A DNA stretch of 64,000 nucleotides from positions 57,144-121,143 of the forward strand of contig JAMXBD010003414.1 of NCBI GenBank assembly GCA_024138025.1. The letters are read 5' to 3'. A program made the position numbers and the translations under genes. Within the stretch, counting starts at the first letter, position 1. Each line of letters starts with the position of its first letter. The notes under the pieces were generated by a model, which was not told the origin of the DNA, ran no database searches, and saw nothing but the letters and a program-made list of their open reading frames with translations. Shown in pieces: positions 48,301-59,299 of this stretch. Source of the stretch: Combretum micranthum. Lineage: Eukaryota; Streptophyta; Magnoliopsida; Myrtales; Combretaceae.

Positions 48301-49112
48301 ATTTGAGAGTTTTGGTATAAAAATATTTTTATAGGATTCTACAAAATGTTTAGTTCATCAAATGATGCAACTTTAAGTTTTAAATTTACGCGATTAATTG
48401 TTTTTAGGATTTTATCTCCCGCGATTAGGGTTTCCTAAGCATATTAGGTCAATTTTTGTTTTAAGCTCCTACAAAATGTTTAGTTCATCACAATGGTGTG
48501 ATTTAATTATTTATTTGAAGTCTAGATCTTTAGTTATACATCTGTTTATGTGTTTATTGTGTATTTATAATCCTAACGGTTTATCTTTAGGTTGTCGTTT
48601 CCTATCTATAAGCGTAGTTGGTTAACTACTTGATATCGCTTTTGATATATAAGCTAAATTATCTATATATCTTTGGTTTTTGATACCTACTATTAAATCT
48701 TAATAGTAGTGTTTAATACTATCTAGGAATCTTGAATTTAGGGTTTAAATCCATGTATAGGCTCATTACTACTCATTGTTCTAGTCTCAAATCATTGTTG
48801 AGTTTAATAGTAGTCATTTAATCTCTATATCTCTATTTTTTCTATCTATTCTCTTTGTAAGACAAGTTTCGGGATTTGAAAATTTAAGTTTCCTTTAATC
48901 ATATCTTGAATTATTAGTTCAAGATAAGAAATCTCGCTTTTGGTATCAATTAAGGTCAAATAAGTTCTTTATCCTGCTCTTAGATCCTAATCTAGCCAAA
49001 TTCAAGTCATCGATCTATTCTTATGTTTTTTATTGGATTCTAAGTTTACTAACTAGTTCATACATTTTATTTTAGAGTCGTGTACTAATGTAGAAAATTT
49101 TCGGGGTTTACA
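45370..49112 (-). mobile_element. Solo LTR E, reverse, nested in the protease of the old chromovirus
   Basis: On the minus strand it starts TGTAAACCCC at 49112 and ends GGGGCATGACA at 45370, 3,743 bp. Its U5 end matches the 3' LTR of E4. The protease reading frame breaks off at GDWR and resumes at SGNLNF, fixing the boundaries. The 5-bp flanks (gctct and tctcc) do not match, so the duplication is decayed or rearranged. It contains a TTA/ATC microsatellite near 46431-46470, a CCGGCG cluster at 47250-47545 and no coding domain. Confidence 0.82.
47250..47545. other. GC-rich cluster of CCGGCG-type words inside LTR E
   Basis: About ten words such as gtacgccggc, gctgccggcgtt, gtcggcgtt and taccggcgtt in otherwise AT-rich LTR sequence, like 2415-2890 in LTR B. 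Confidence 0.6.
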
Positions 49113-49440
49113 TCTCCAATCTCCAACCTTCACCTTCACACTCTTTGTAACTCCCTAAATTGGACAGGCGTTGAAGTTTAAAGCTTTAATTTGACTAGAA
49201 TCATCAGACAACACTAGCCCCAATCTCTGTGCTTCGGGCACATCAATGAAATTGTGTGTGGCTCCCGAATCAACCATTGCACTAGCAATCTTGCTGTTGA
49301 TGTGCAACTGAACAAACATCGGTTCATTGTCAGTCTTGGCTTTCTTAGGCTCTATAGAGGCCTTCCCAACGGCTGACAACATGTGTAAAGCTCTCATCCT
49401 GGGTTGCTCTTCATAATCTTCCTCAGACTCCTCATTCGGA
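49113..49440 (-). pseudogene. Protease N-terminal part of the old chromovirus
   Basis: The minus strand reads RALHMLSAVGKASIEPKKAK, then FVQLHINSKIASAMVDSGAT with the catalytic DSG and HNFID. A stop (after ACPI) and then VKVKVGDWR lead to the break at solo LTR E. Confidence 0.85.
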
Positions 49441-49449
49441 CAAGTATCC

Positions 49450-50560
49450 TTCGCCTTCTTCGTTAGGGCATTGAGTGCAGCCTTAGTTGGACATTCTACT
49501 ACCCTGTGAGGTCCATTATACAGGAAACAAGCAAGTGTTGGCTTCTAGCCAATGTTTGATGCATCATTTTTACCTGTCTGTCGAGAGCCATAAAATTTCT
49601 TCAGGCCCCCCCATTACAATGGTTGTTAGAACTTGAGGCTCCCCCACTTTTGGGTTTGCCTAACTTGCCAGACTTTCCACCATCATGTCCTTATGGCATA
49701 CCCTTCCCTTTGGAATCATTGGTGTAGTATGTCAAGGGCTCAGTGGCTGTTTGCGCCTGAGTCAAATTCTTTACTCGTTGCCTCTACAACTCATTCCTAG
49801 CATATAGCTTCAATCCCTCTAGGAAATAGAACAACTTGTCATCTTCACTCATACTCTTGATATCAAGCATAAGTGTCAAAAAATCTCTGACATACTACTG
49901 GATGTCATTGCCATAGCAAATCTCACATAGCTTCTTCTTGGCATTATACTCAACATTCTCAGGGAAGAAGTGAGTTCGCAACTCAATTATTAATTGTGCC
50001 TATGTATCTACATGTGTCGTACCATTCTGGATCTGCTCATATTTGATGCGCCACCATAACTTGGCATCTCCTATTAGGAACATAGTAGCTATAGAGACCT
50101 TTGTGCCCTCATCAGTATGTCCCATAGCTGTGAAATACTGTTCCATGTCGAAGATGAAGTTCTCCAACATTTTGGCATCCCTCATGCCAATAAATGGTTT
50201 TGGCTCAGGCACTTTAGGTTGAGCAGCAGGAGCTTACGCTTGGGCTTGGGCAGGAGCATTTGCAATAGCTCGTGTCAACAATGCAACTTGCTACCTCAAC
50301 TTTTCCACTATCTCTATAGTGGCATATCTCAACAATCTATTACTCAGCTCTTCAACAACTACTAGAGATTCCTCCCAAAGAGTGGCAATAGCAATCCTGA
50401 ATTCTTTAGCCATCTCACCAACTCTCGTGATGATTTCTTGACTTGATGTCTCAACATCAGTCATCCTCTTATTAAGTAGCAATAAGGCATCAAGACACCA
50501 AGAAATATCCGCTACCTGCACATCTAAAGCATCTAGTCTTTTAGCAAACTCTTCTTATTG
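49450..50560 (-). pseudogene. gag remnant of the old chromovirus
   Basis: From right to left: an N-terminal coiled-coil-like part (DALLLLNKRMTDVETSSQEI, about 50291-50521), the capsid part with EPKPFIGMRDAKMLENFIFD and GDAKLWWRIKYEQIQNG (50000-50212), then THFFPENVEYNAKKKLCEIC and FYFLEGLKLYARNELQRQRV with intervening stops, and a Ser/Gly-rich linker to a degraded zinc knuckle near 49510-49540. It would form the particle shell. At least five stops break it. Confidence 0.8.
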
Positions 50561-50591
50561 TGTCATGGTTGTTTCCACTAGAATAACCTAG

Positions 50592-50603
50592 GCTCTGATA
50601 CCA
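50592..50603 (-). other. Primer binding site of the old chromovirus
   Basis: On the minus strand TGGTATCAGAGC, two bases from the 5' LTR, the standard match to the 3' end of plant initiator tRNA-Met. Confidence 0.92.
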
Positions 50604-50605
50604 AC

Positions 50606-51077
50606 TGTCACAATCCTAGGCTTTTTGCTAGCACAATGGAATCGTGTGATGCTTCCTGTCCTACCTTAGTAGTACTAAGAAAGCCTAACGCAGCAATATT
50701 CGGTTAATGATCAGTCTTAATATCTGTAAGCAACACACGTAGGCAACAGTAAATAACCAACAATAAGTAAAAAGGGACGTGTGTAAGAATCAATCTGAAA
50801 TATATCACACTTTGTTAATATCTCATGTACAAGCAATAGTAAAGTGTGTATGGAGGTTTGTGTAAACTGGGATATCATTGCCTGTGGGCAGTCAACCAGT
50901 GAGTAAGAGCTTCTATCCAAAAGAGTGCTCACACCCCCACAAAGAGCATTATTAGCTTTTGTGGTTCCAGGAGGAGACATTAAAATTGGTGAGGAGGCAA
51001 CACCAAAATTAAAATAAATAAAAAAATATTTACAATAATTCCCCCCACATACTCCTAATATACAAGAGATCATCACA
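50606..51077 (-). repeat. 5' LTR of the old chromovirus (right end on the + strand)
   Basis: It runs tgtcacaatcctagg...gagatcatcaca, 472 bp, partner of 41750-42223. Confidence 0.92.
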
Positions 51078-51104
51078 ATAATAGCATCTCTATCTCTTCT
51101 TCAG

Positions 51105-51654
51105 GTACAGTATTAGATTAATCTTCCTATGTTTTGCCATTGAATTTTAATACTACTTAAATAGTATTGCATTTAATCTTTACATATATGTTCAATTTAA
51201 ATCTATTTTCCTGTTCTTTCCCAAGAAATGATGGGAAATTTGGCTAATCAACATTTCTTTGAAAATATGCAGCCTTAATATCTGCACCTATTCACAAAGT
51301 ATTGCTTAACCATTTTATAAACCAAGATTAGGCATTATTTAATTGTCATACACTATTCATCCACTAGGATACCGTTCCATTCTTATTATTACAAATAAAT
51401 AATTAACACATGTCATAAAGTGATAATTATTACTTACTTTATTTTAAATTGGAATAAAATAGATATCAATTTTAATCATATTCATATCTATACATTAGTT
51501 TTAATTATATATATTTTAAGTTTATTAGTATCGCTTTATATTATTTACAGAGTTATTAGGCATGATCGTTTGGTGCATGTGTGTGTTGGAATTATGATAA
51601 ACTCTTTTTTTTTTAATCTTATTTTATACTAACTTTGTACAATTCTCGTTTCAG
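51105..51654 (+). other. Probable intron of the CNGC pseudogene
   Basis: It begins GTACAG after the open stretch that spans the chromovirus site and ends with a T-rich tract and TTTCAG. AT-rich, nothing else seen. Confidence 0.5.
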
Positions 51655-52464
51655 GTGGTTGTATTGACCTTAGACTTGCAGTCTCATTTAAAGACATGGC
51701 ACAAATTTGGGGTGTTATGCCAATTTATTCCACGAATTTTCCGTACTTATCCAACATATGAAGCTGCAACTACAAGTTCTGACATGTATGCCTGGATAGG
51801 AGCTGCCTTTTTTTTTGGTCATAAATGAGAGATATTTATACATATTAACCATTGTCATATACAAAAGAGGACGTTGACTCAAACGGGTCAACAAACATAC
51901 TGTCTAAATTGAGTAGCTTCTAAAGATGGGAAGGGGGTTATACCACCAATCCGTAGGACACATCCCTCTCCTTGTCATAGAAGCTACCCAGTCAACTACT
52001 CTGTTAGCTTTCCTAGGAATATGAGAAATAGAAAAAATATTCGGTGTAGCTATTAGATAGCTCTTGATTTTTGCTAGATAGGGTTTGGTTGCCCAGTGCA
52101 CCTTGGATTTATTTCCCAAACAAGCATTGACAACAGAAAGACAATCGGATTCCAATTGCACCTTTTCCAAACCCATATCTAAAGCAAAATCAATTCCTAT
52201 CATGACAGCTTTGCCTTCAATTTTCTCTGAAGTGATCCCCGTACATAGCAATGACTTGCCACAAATTAACTTTCCCCAATGATCTCTTGCCACCACACCC
52301 ACTGCTGCCGTCTCTCTTCCAGATGTCCACGAGGCGTCCACATTGATTTTTACAACCATGGGTGAGGGTTTTGTCTAGCTCTCTCTTCCATTTACCACAG
52401 CTTCAATTGTCTCACTTGGATAGGGGCTGCCTTTAATCACCTTTTGCTTGTTCTTTCTGGTCAT
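51655..52464 (+). pseudogene. CNGC exon, S4 to S5, split by a LINE
   Basis: It encodes CQFIPRIFRTYPTYEAATTS (the S4 voltage-sensor end; compare FQYIPRVLRIYPL in CNGCs), then MYAWIGAAF; after the LINE it continues NHLLLVLSGHV to a GTAAGT donor at 52465. Acceptor TTTCAG at 51651-51654. The exon itself has no stop. Confidence 0.85.
51809..52417 (-). mobile_element. Short 5'-truncated LINE copy with RNase H domain
   Basis: The poly(A) tail (T run) is on the left. It is flanked by a 15-bp duplication ggataggagctgcct / ggataggggctgcct (51794-51808 and 52418-52432) with one mismatch. The minus strand encodes the RNase H domain (KINVDASW, QLESDCLSVVNACLGN, PRKANRVVDWVA), nearly identical to 27369-27935. 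It is only 0.6 kb long, so it lost RT on arrival, and it disrupts the S4-S5 exon. Confidence 0.92.
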
Positions 52465-52974
52465 GTAAGTAATATCTCGCTAGATAGAAGAATCTATGGC
52501 ATGACTGTGTGGTTTAGGATATCTAAATTATTTATTTATTTATTTTTAAATTTATCTAATAATTATGGATTAATGGTTGAGATAATTTAGATTCTTGAGA
52601 TATCTTGTAAAATAATTATAATGTGACTATACATAATAGTATCTTAAGGGTTAAATTAAAATTTTGGCCAAAAAAAGGGTTAAATTAAAACAAAAATTTT
52701 AAAAAGTAAATTTATTAGGTCATTTCCGTGCTAATACCTTTACAGGATGGGATATAACTTCTTTTCAATAGAGGTTGTCATCCTGAAATGGTTTAATCAC
52801 GATTAACATATGAATCTATGAGTTATATATTATTTACTTTTACTAGAAATCTCAACATGTACATCATCCAGCTATTTATATATTGAATGGAAATAATTTT
52901 CCCATTTTCTGTGTTTGTTATTATGAGAAGATCACTTTTAATGTTTGATTGATTTTGCTGATAATAATGAATAG

Positions 52975-53264
52975 GCCCTTGGAGGATTTTGGTATTTGCG
53001 TGCTGTAGATCGAACAGTGGATTGTATGGAACAAGCTTGTCGTGGCCACTTGGGATGCACCGACTCTTCCTTATACAACAAGAACGGAAATTTTGCGAAT
53101 AATGGGTTCCTTCCCGATCTGTGTGCTGCACAGCCAACATCAAATGCCACCATCCCATTTGACTATGGAATGTACAATGATGCAATTCAATCAAATCTCC
53201 TTGGAGCCACACGCTTCATGAATAAGCTAGCTAATGGCTTCTGGTGGGGCATAAAAAATATTAG
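52975..53264 (+). pseudogene. CNGC exon, S5 to pore
   Basis: It encodes ALGGFWYLRAVDRTVDCMEQ (compare GAFWYLFSIERE in CNGCs), a long loop with five cysteines between S5 and the pore, then MNKLANGFWWGIKNI (compare CLWWGLQNLSS). The exon is fully open. Acceptor AATAG; donor GT after AATATTAG. Confidence 0.88.
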
Positions 53265-54877
53265 GTCAGTTCATGCTTAATTCTTCGCTTTCACTTTCAC
53301 ATCATAAATAGGATGTTTTGACAAGACTTTGATTGTAATCGAGTATTAGTTATCAATATAGATATCTTCTCATGATTCATAACATCAAGACAAGATATGA
53401 AATATATTCCAATATTTGGTACATATAACGAACATACCTATGTGGAATATTTAATTTTTATTTGTATTTATATATATATATATATCTGCTCTGCATCTGT
53501 ATTTTTTTTTTTTTTGTATCTGATCTAATGTGTATTTGATCTGTTTAATATATTTATTAATAAAATAATATGTTTTATTACTTATATCTGTTTCTTGACA
53601 AATAAACTTTCTGAAAATGATAAAAAAAATATTAAAACAACTAGAAACCAATGAACTAAACAGGTAGTTACATCACGAATTTTAATATATTAAAAGCTTT
53701 TACCACACAAATAAAATACTGTTAATGTATATAATTAAATTCAATAATATGAAAAAAAAAAAACTAATCAAGTTGGTATGATTCATAATCCGTTACATCT
53801 CCAATTTTAATTGTTACTTCATTTATGTACATAATTGTTTGTTATATTATGTTTTCACTTAGCAATTCATTATATCTGTGTTTATTATAATTCATAGTCA
53901 AAAGTGATGGACCTGGAAAATTTCACTTTGAGAATCATGACATTGAGTATTCATACTAATGATATTTTCAAGGGAAAAGTCAAAAGTTCAGGGGAAGTCC
54001 TAAGCTTTTTGCAGATTTTGCCAATTAGGTTATATATTTTTGCAATTGTGCATATAAGTCACATGCCTTTTTGTTTATTAGTACCAAAGGTTTCCAAAGG
54101 TACATGTAATTCCTAATTAAAGTTAATTAATAAAATTTCTAATGAGAATGACAGTTAATTTTGCGTAACTTTTTAAAAACAAATATTTTTTACTCAATAG
54201 TTTTTTTCCCCTGAAAAATTTTCACTTTATGTGTACTTCCAAAGAGATATTATTCGATTAACAAATAAATTCAAAAAGTTTTGGACTAGACTGCACCTTC
54301 AAAATTATGTATGTATACGTATGTATATATATAACAAATACAATTGACAAAAAAAAAATGTTAAAAATTTTGCATATATTTTTCCTATTTTAAGCATTGG
54401 AATATATAAAAAAAAAAAAAAAGAAAAGAAAACTTTCAGAGACTATTCAAAACTTATAAATCTTACAGGAAATTTAAAATTCTCACATTAATGACCTCAG
54501 ATTCCGATCCAATTCCAAATTATTGGGCTTTGTACTTGCAATATTCACATTCATAGTTTCTACTATTATATAATCATATTTATAATAAATTTCCAAGCAT
54601 AAAATCTTCAAATGAAATCAAAATTATTAAAACGTCAGGTCTATACTTATTTACGTCGTCACTTTGGTTGGTGCGTTTAATTTATTACTGTTTTACATTT
54701 TCCAAAATAATAATATAGTGTCATCAATTACGAGTTGTTCTTTCTTGTTATTACGAAACCATAAAATTCTACAAATACTTAAGCTAAATACTAAACCTAT
54801 GGAATTGTCAAATTTTCTTAAAATAAAAATAACGTGCATGTCAAAATATTTGCAGTTCGATGGGACAAGATCTTGAG
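53265..54877 (+). other. Long intron of the CNGC pseudogene
   Basis: 1.6 kb of AT-rich sequence with (TA)n near 53470, a T run near 53504 and A runs near 53752 and 54409. No element ends or domain-bearing frame seen. Confidence 0.6.
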
Positions 54878-54953
54878 TTCAGTGGCTACATATGGGACGC
54901 ATGCTTCGCCACTTGGTTTGATTTTATTTGCTTTACTTATTGGAAATTTACAG
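54878..54953 (+). pseudogene. CNGC exon, S6
   Basis: With the last two bases of the previous exon it reads SSVATYGTHAS then PLGLILFALLIGNLQ, the S6 helix (compare GLVLFALLIGNMQ). The acceptor is at cttgag, the only one that keeps both frame and the NISS junction. Confidence 0.85.
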
Positions 54954-55081
54954 GTTTGTTTTCTAACAATTCAATAATCTGTTCTTCTTATATGAGTTGA
55001 TGCTATAAGATAATAGATTGAAAAACAAAAGAAGAATAACTCGTTACGTCTCCATTATTAATCCATGCTTTCATCTTTTAG

Positions 55082-55323
55082 ATGTACTTGCAGTCTAAAC
55101 TACCAAATACAGTGGCAAAAATGAAACAAAAAAAATAGAGGATTTACAAAAATGGCCTATATTCAATTGTCTACCCCACTTTTGAGAAAAGAAGTCAATA
55201 TGTGTTGGCATATTAAGTGGCAAGAAGTAAGAGAAGTTAATCTTGAGAGCTTGCTTAACAATATTCCTTGGGAGTTGAAGAAGAAGTTAAAGCCTCATTT
55301 TTGCAAAAAAATTGTTTCATAAG
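55082..55323 (+). pseudogene. CNGC exon, C-linker, frameshifted
   Basis: It starts MYLQS, the conserved start of the C-linker, then stops after KMKQKK. In another frame it reads KEVNMCWHIKWQEVREVNLE and SLLNNIPWELKKKLKPHFCK, matching the YKWQETRGVDEE...LLxNLPxDLRRDIKRHLC pattern. A TAA sits just before the donor. At least one frameshift and two stops. Confidence 0.85.
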
Positions 55324-55466
55324 GTAGTGTTTGATCAAACAATTACATTGTTTTAAAGCTAAAACTTATAGGTGGATTTCATTAACATGGTCCAACGTCT
55401 TGTTTATATTTCAAGGTTCAAGAATTTGAGGATCTTGATAAAAAAATAAAGAAGGAATTGGGAGAA

Positions 55467-55887
55467 TGCAACACGAAAGATGGAAATTGCAAAGTTAAGG
55501 CCGAATACAGCCTGAAGTATAGAAGTAACAATACTCGACTACGAGTAATATTTTGATTGGATTCTCAATGATAATTTCTGTATCATACGTACAGTATTTG
55601 TAACAGAAAAGTATTCTAGAATTGTCTAATTAGCATGTGTATTCTAACAGACTTCTAAATTGGTTACAACAGAAATGTAAATGGGCTATTTCGACCTGGC
55701 CCAATTTAATTCTTGACCCAACTAAATGGACTGAGCTAGCTTCTTCCCAGGCCTGTTATCCAAGCCTGTCCACTTCTTCGGACATCTTCTTCTTTACTTT
55801 ATTTTTATGTTCAGTCCTCTTCCTGTTCTTTACTTCGACTATCCCGAAGCTTCTCGGACATGTCCTGCATTCGCAAACCCTGGAGCA
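55467..55887 (-). repeat. 3' LTR of the Reina-like element (left end on the + strand)
   Basis: It runs tgcaacacgaaagatgg...ccctggagca, 421 bp, partner of 60487-60907. Confidence 0.93.
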
Positions 55888-57215
55888 GACCCGTCCCCTT
55901 CAGAATTCCTTGACCACAAGGAATGATTTGGGAACCTCAGTTCCATATCACGGTGAAACTCCCAGGTCGCGTCCCCAATGTCCTTACCCTTCCATAGTAC
56001 TAGTATCATCGTTTCCGCTTTGTTTCCTCTTTTGACAAGCTTCCTCTCGAGTACAGCACTGGGTTCTAACTCCTCTTGTTGTTTTGGCACAGGTATGATG
56101 GAGGTGATGTCAGATCTGGGGCCATGGTAGCGCTTCAATTGAGAGACGTGGAACGTCGGGTGTATGTCAGCTTCCGGCGGCAACTCGAGACGGTAAGCCA
56201 CTTCACCCACTTTGTCTGAAATTGTGTATGGTCCATAATATTTGGCTGCTAGTTTAGTATGCTTGTTTGTCCTGATAGATCCCTGCTTATAGGGTTGTAG
56301 TTTGAGTAGAACCCTATCACCCACCTTGAATGCTCTATCGGTTCTTCCTTGATCTTCAATCTGTTTCATTCGCATTTGTGCCCTTCGAAGATGAAACTTT
56401 AACGGTTTCATTTGATCCTCTCGGTTAGCCAACATCCTGTCCACAGCCTCCACCCTAGAGTCACCAGTAATATATGGAAGGTGTATTGGTGGGGGGTACC
56501 CATATAGGGCTTCGAACGGAGTGATTTTGGTACTGGTATGGAAATTGGTGTTGTACCACCACTCCGCTAGAGACAAAAACTGAGTCCACTTCTTAGGCTC
56601 TTCTCCACTGACACATCTCAAATAAGTTTCGAGACACTTATTGACCACCTCAGTTTGACCATCGGTTTGGGGATGGTAAGCCGTAGAGATGTTTAATTCT
56701 ACCCTTGTAGTTTGAAGAACTCTTTCCAAAATGTACTAACAAAGATGGGATCTCTGTCAGAGGTGATGGTTTCAGGGGTTCCATGGAGCTTGTAGATGTT
56801 ATCTAGGAACAATTGTGCTACACTAGTTGCTGTGTACGGGTGGGTAAGGGCCATGAAGTGACTGTACTTGCTCAATCTGTCCACCACCACCATAATGACT
56901 TCCTTCCCATTAGACCTAGGTAAGCCTTCAATAAAATCCATACTAATCTCCTGCCAGCATTCATTAGGAATTCTTAAAGGACTTAAAAGTCCTGGAGATG
57001 CCACATTTTCATACTTGCAGCGTTGGCAAGTATCACAATCTCTTACGAATTGTCTAACATGCCTCTCCATCTTAGGCCAATAAAAGACAGTAGAGAGTCT
57101 TTTATATGTTGCATTGGCACCGGAATGACCCCCTAGAGGACCACCATGATAAGCAGTAGCTTCTCTCTTAGAGCTGGTGCAGGTCCAACAACTACCTTCC
57201 CTTTGCGCCTCAACA
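55839..57215 (-). pseudogene. Integrase and chromodomain of the Reina-like element
   Basis: From right to left: the zinc-binding region near 57000-57190 (broken near 57075-57150) with CDTCQRCKYE; the core with ISMDFIEGLPRSNGKE (first Asp), TITSDRDPIFVSTFWKEFF (second Asp) and, after a one-base frameshift near 56710, AYHPQTDGQTEVVNKCLE (catalytic Glu). Then WWYNTNFHTS, FEALYGYPPP, the GPYTISDKVGEVAYRLELPP block and PTFHVSQLKRYHG. A chromodomain (55944-56066) includes VLVLWKGKDIGDATWE. The frame runs 16 codons into the LTR. Only the frameshift and the zinc-region damage prevent a full protein. Confidence 0.92.
55888..55902 (-). other. Polypurine tract of the Reina-like element
   Basis: On the minus strand TGAAGGGGACGGGTC abuts the 3' LTR. 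Confidence 0.75.
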
Positions 57216-57257
57216 AGCTATCGGCATAGGTGTAAGCTCCAGTGGTCTGTCCTTGTT

Positions 57258-58766
57258 TTAGCAGTTGAATTCTCTGCATGAGTCCGCATCCAGCTCCCAA
57301 CTGTTGATGATCTGTGTCATTAGTTCTAGAGCAAAAGCCTGCACGGTTAATTGACTTAGATTACTAGGATCCCTGCGAGACAAGGAATCAGCAGCTAGGT
57401 TAGTATGTCCAGATTTGTATTCTATTTCATAATCCAACCCCAACAGTTTGGTTAGCCATTTTTGTTGGCTATTAGTTACCAAACGCTGCTCAAGTAAGTA
57501 CTTGAGACTTTGGTGATCAGTCTTGATCACAAAATGTCTTCCCAATAGATAGTGTCTCCACTTGTCAATAGCATGTACTACTACCATCAGTTCTCTGTCA
57601 TACACCGATAGCCCTCTATGTTTGGGTGCTAGTGATTTGCTCATGAAGGCAATTGGGTGTTTGTCCTGCATTAAGACTGCACCAATTCCTTCCCCACTGG
57701 CATCAGTCTCGACTACAAAAGTTTTGTGGTAGTCTGGTAGGCTTAAGACAGGTGACTGACTTAGGGCCATTTTGAGCTGTTCAAAAGTTGACTGAGCTTC
57801 CTCATTCCACTGGAACTGGTCTTTCTTCAGTAATTGAGTCAATGGCCTTGCAATTATCCCAAACCCTTGAATGAATCGCCTGTAGTACCTAGCTAACCCA
57901 AGGAACCCTCTTAGGTGCTTAAGGGTTTTTGGAACAGGCCATTTGGTCACTGCCTCAATCTTCTTGGGGTCAGTTGCTACCCCATCCTTGGTGATAGTGT
58001 GTCCCAAATAGTCCACCTGGTGGACTGCAAACACACATTTGGAACGTTTTAAAAACAGCTGTTCCCTTCTTAATACCAAGAATACTTCCCTTAGGTGGCT
58101 GATATGTGCTTCAACATTAGGACCGTATACTAGTATATCATTAAAGAATACTAGTACAAATTTCCGCAAATAGGGTCTGAAGACTGTGTTCATGAGCCCC
58201 TGAAATGTTGAAGGTGCATTAGTCAAGCCGAATGGCATGACCATGAACTCATAGTGCCCTTCGTGAGTACGAAATGTTGTTTTATACACATCTCCAGGAT
58301 GCATCAATACTTGATGGTACCCTAATCTGAGATCTAACTTGCTAAAGTGAGTGGCACCGTTTAATTCATCAAACAGATCATCCACAATGGGAATTGGAAA
58401 CCGGTCCTTAATTGTCTGTTTGTTAAGGTCCCGATAGTCTACACACATCCGCCATGTATTGTCTTTTTTCTTAACCAGCACCATAGGGGATGCAAAGGGG
58501 CTGTGGCTATGTCTAATTATACCACTCGAGAGCATTTCTTTCACCATCTCTTCTAGAACTGACTTCTGCAATGCAGAGTATCTGTAAGGTCTTAGATTGA
58601 CTGGATTTGCTCCTTCTTGCAAGTGGATTATGTGGTTGCAATCCCTGTCAGGGGGTAACCTGCAGGGTTCATCGAATACATCTCGAAATTCTTCCAGCAG
58701 CTCCAATACCATGGGTATGGCATTATCCTTTGTGTTGGTTGGTTGATTGTTCTCCTCTTTGACCAT
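57258..58766 (-). pseudogene. Reverse transcriptase and RNase H of the Reina-like element
   Basis: A 502-residue open frame. RT: LPPDRDCNHIIHL, NPVNLRPYRYSALQK, SGIIRHSHSPFASPMVLVKK, WRMCVDYRDLNKQTI, THFSKLDLRLGYHQV (catalytic Asp), [20 protein letters not shown], then the YxDD box as FFNDI, with Asn (codon at 58140-58142) in place of the first Asp. RNase H: KTFVVETDASGEGIGAVL, YDRELMVVVHAIDKWRHYLL, IKTDHQSLKYLLEQR and NLAADSLSRR. The single Asp-to-Asn change should abolish polymerase activity even though the rest is well kept. It would otherwise make cDNA in the virus-like particle. Confidence 0.93.
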
Positions 58767-59281
58767 CCAACAGAATACCTCACAGGGTTGCTACCTCCAC
58801 TCAACAGGTGGGTCAGTTCTTGTCCAGTCATGCTTTGGACAACCTCCCTGACTCCCCATAAAACATAGTTACTTCCCTTCCAGTTAAATTCCATTCGATG
58901 TTGCTGGAAGTTCCAATTCATAGTCCCCAATTTGGTTAGCCACGGCATTCCTAGAATTAGATCGCATGAATTAAGAGTTAGGGTGTAGAAATCTGACTCA
59001 AATTCAATGCCTTCCATGATCCATTTGAATCCTTTGATAGCATTGGTACTAAATATTTTGGTACCATCAGCTAAAATAACAGCCACAGGGTCTAGTGATG
59101 ATAAGGTACACCTTAACCCCACAGCAAGGCGTTCATCAATAAAATTGGATGAACTTCCAGTGTCTATCAATATATTCAATTTCCTTCCTCTGAAAATTCC
59201 TTTTACTCTCATACTGTGTTCATTAATACCAGTGGTATTGTCAACTGCACACAGTGTTAATTGAGAGAGTTCATCTTCCAA
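58628..59281 (-). pseudogene. Protease of the Reina-like element
   Basis: A 217-residue open stretch: GIFRGRKLNILIDTGSSSNF (catalytic DTG), VILADGTKIFSTNAIKGFKW, DLILGMPWLTKLGTMNWNFQ. Then it runs out of frame into the start of RT, overlapping the next frame by about 140 bases. A frameshift near 58770 separates it from RT. Confidence 0.9.
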
Positions 59282-59299
59282 TTCTTCAACAAGATTCTA

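Larger units (their letters stand above)
41750..51077 (-). mobile_element. Old chromovirus (Ty3/gypsy), reverse, holding solo LTR E
   Basis: A complete element of 9,328 bp, or about 5.58 kb without the nested LTR. Perfect ataat duplication (41745-41749 and 51078-51082). LTRs of 474 and 472 bp. The PBS is complementary to initiator tRNA-Met. On the minus strand the order is gag, protease, RT, RNase H, integrase, chromodomain-like end. The LTRs differ at about 50 sites by my count (roughly 11 percent), so it is old. Small size, short LTRs and the KYLVKWKDRR chromodomain word suggest a Reina- or Galadriel-like chromovirus. Confidence 0.92.
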
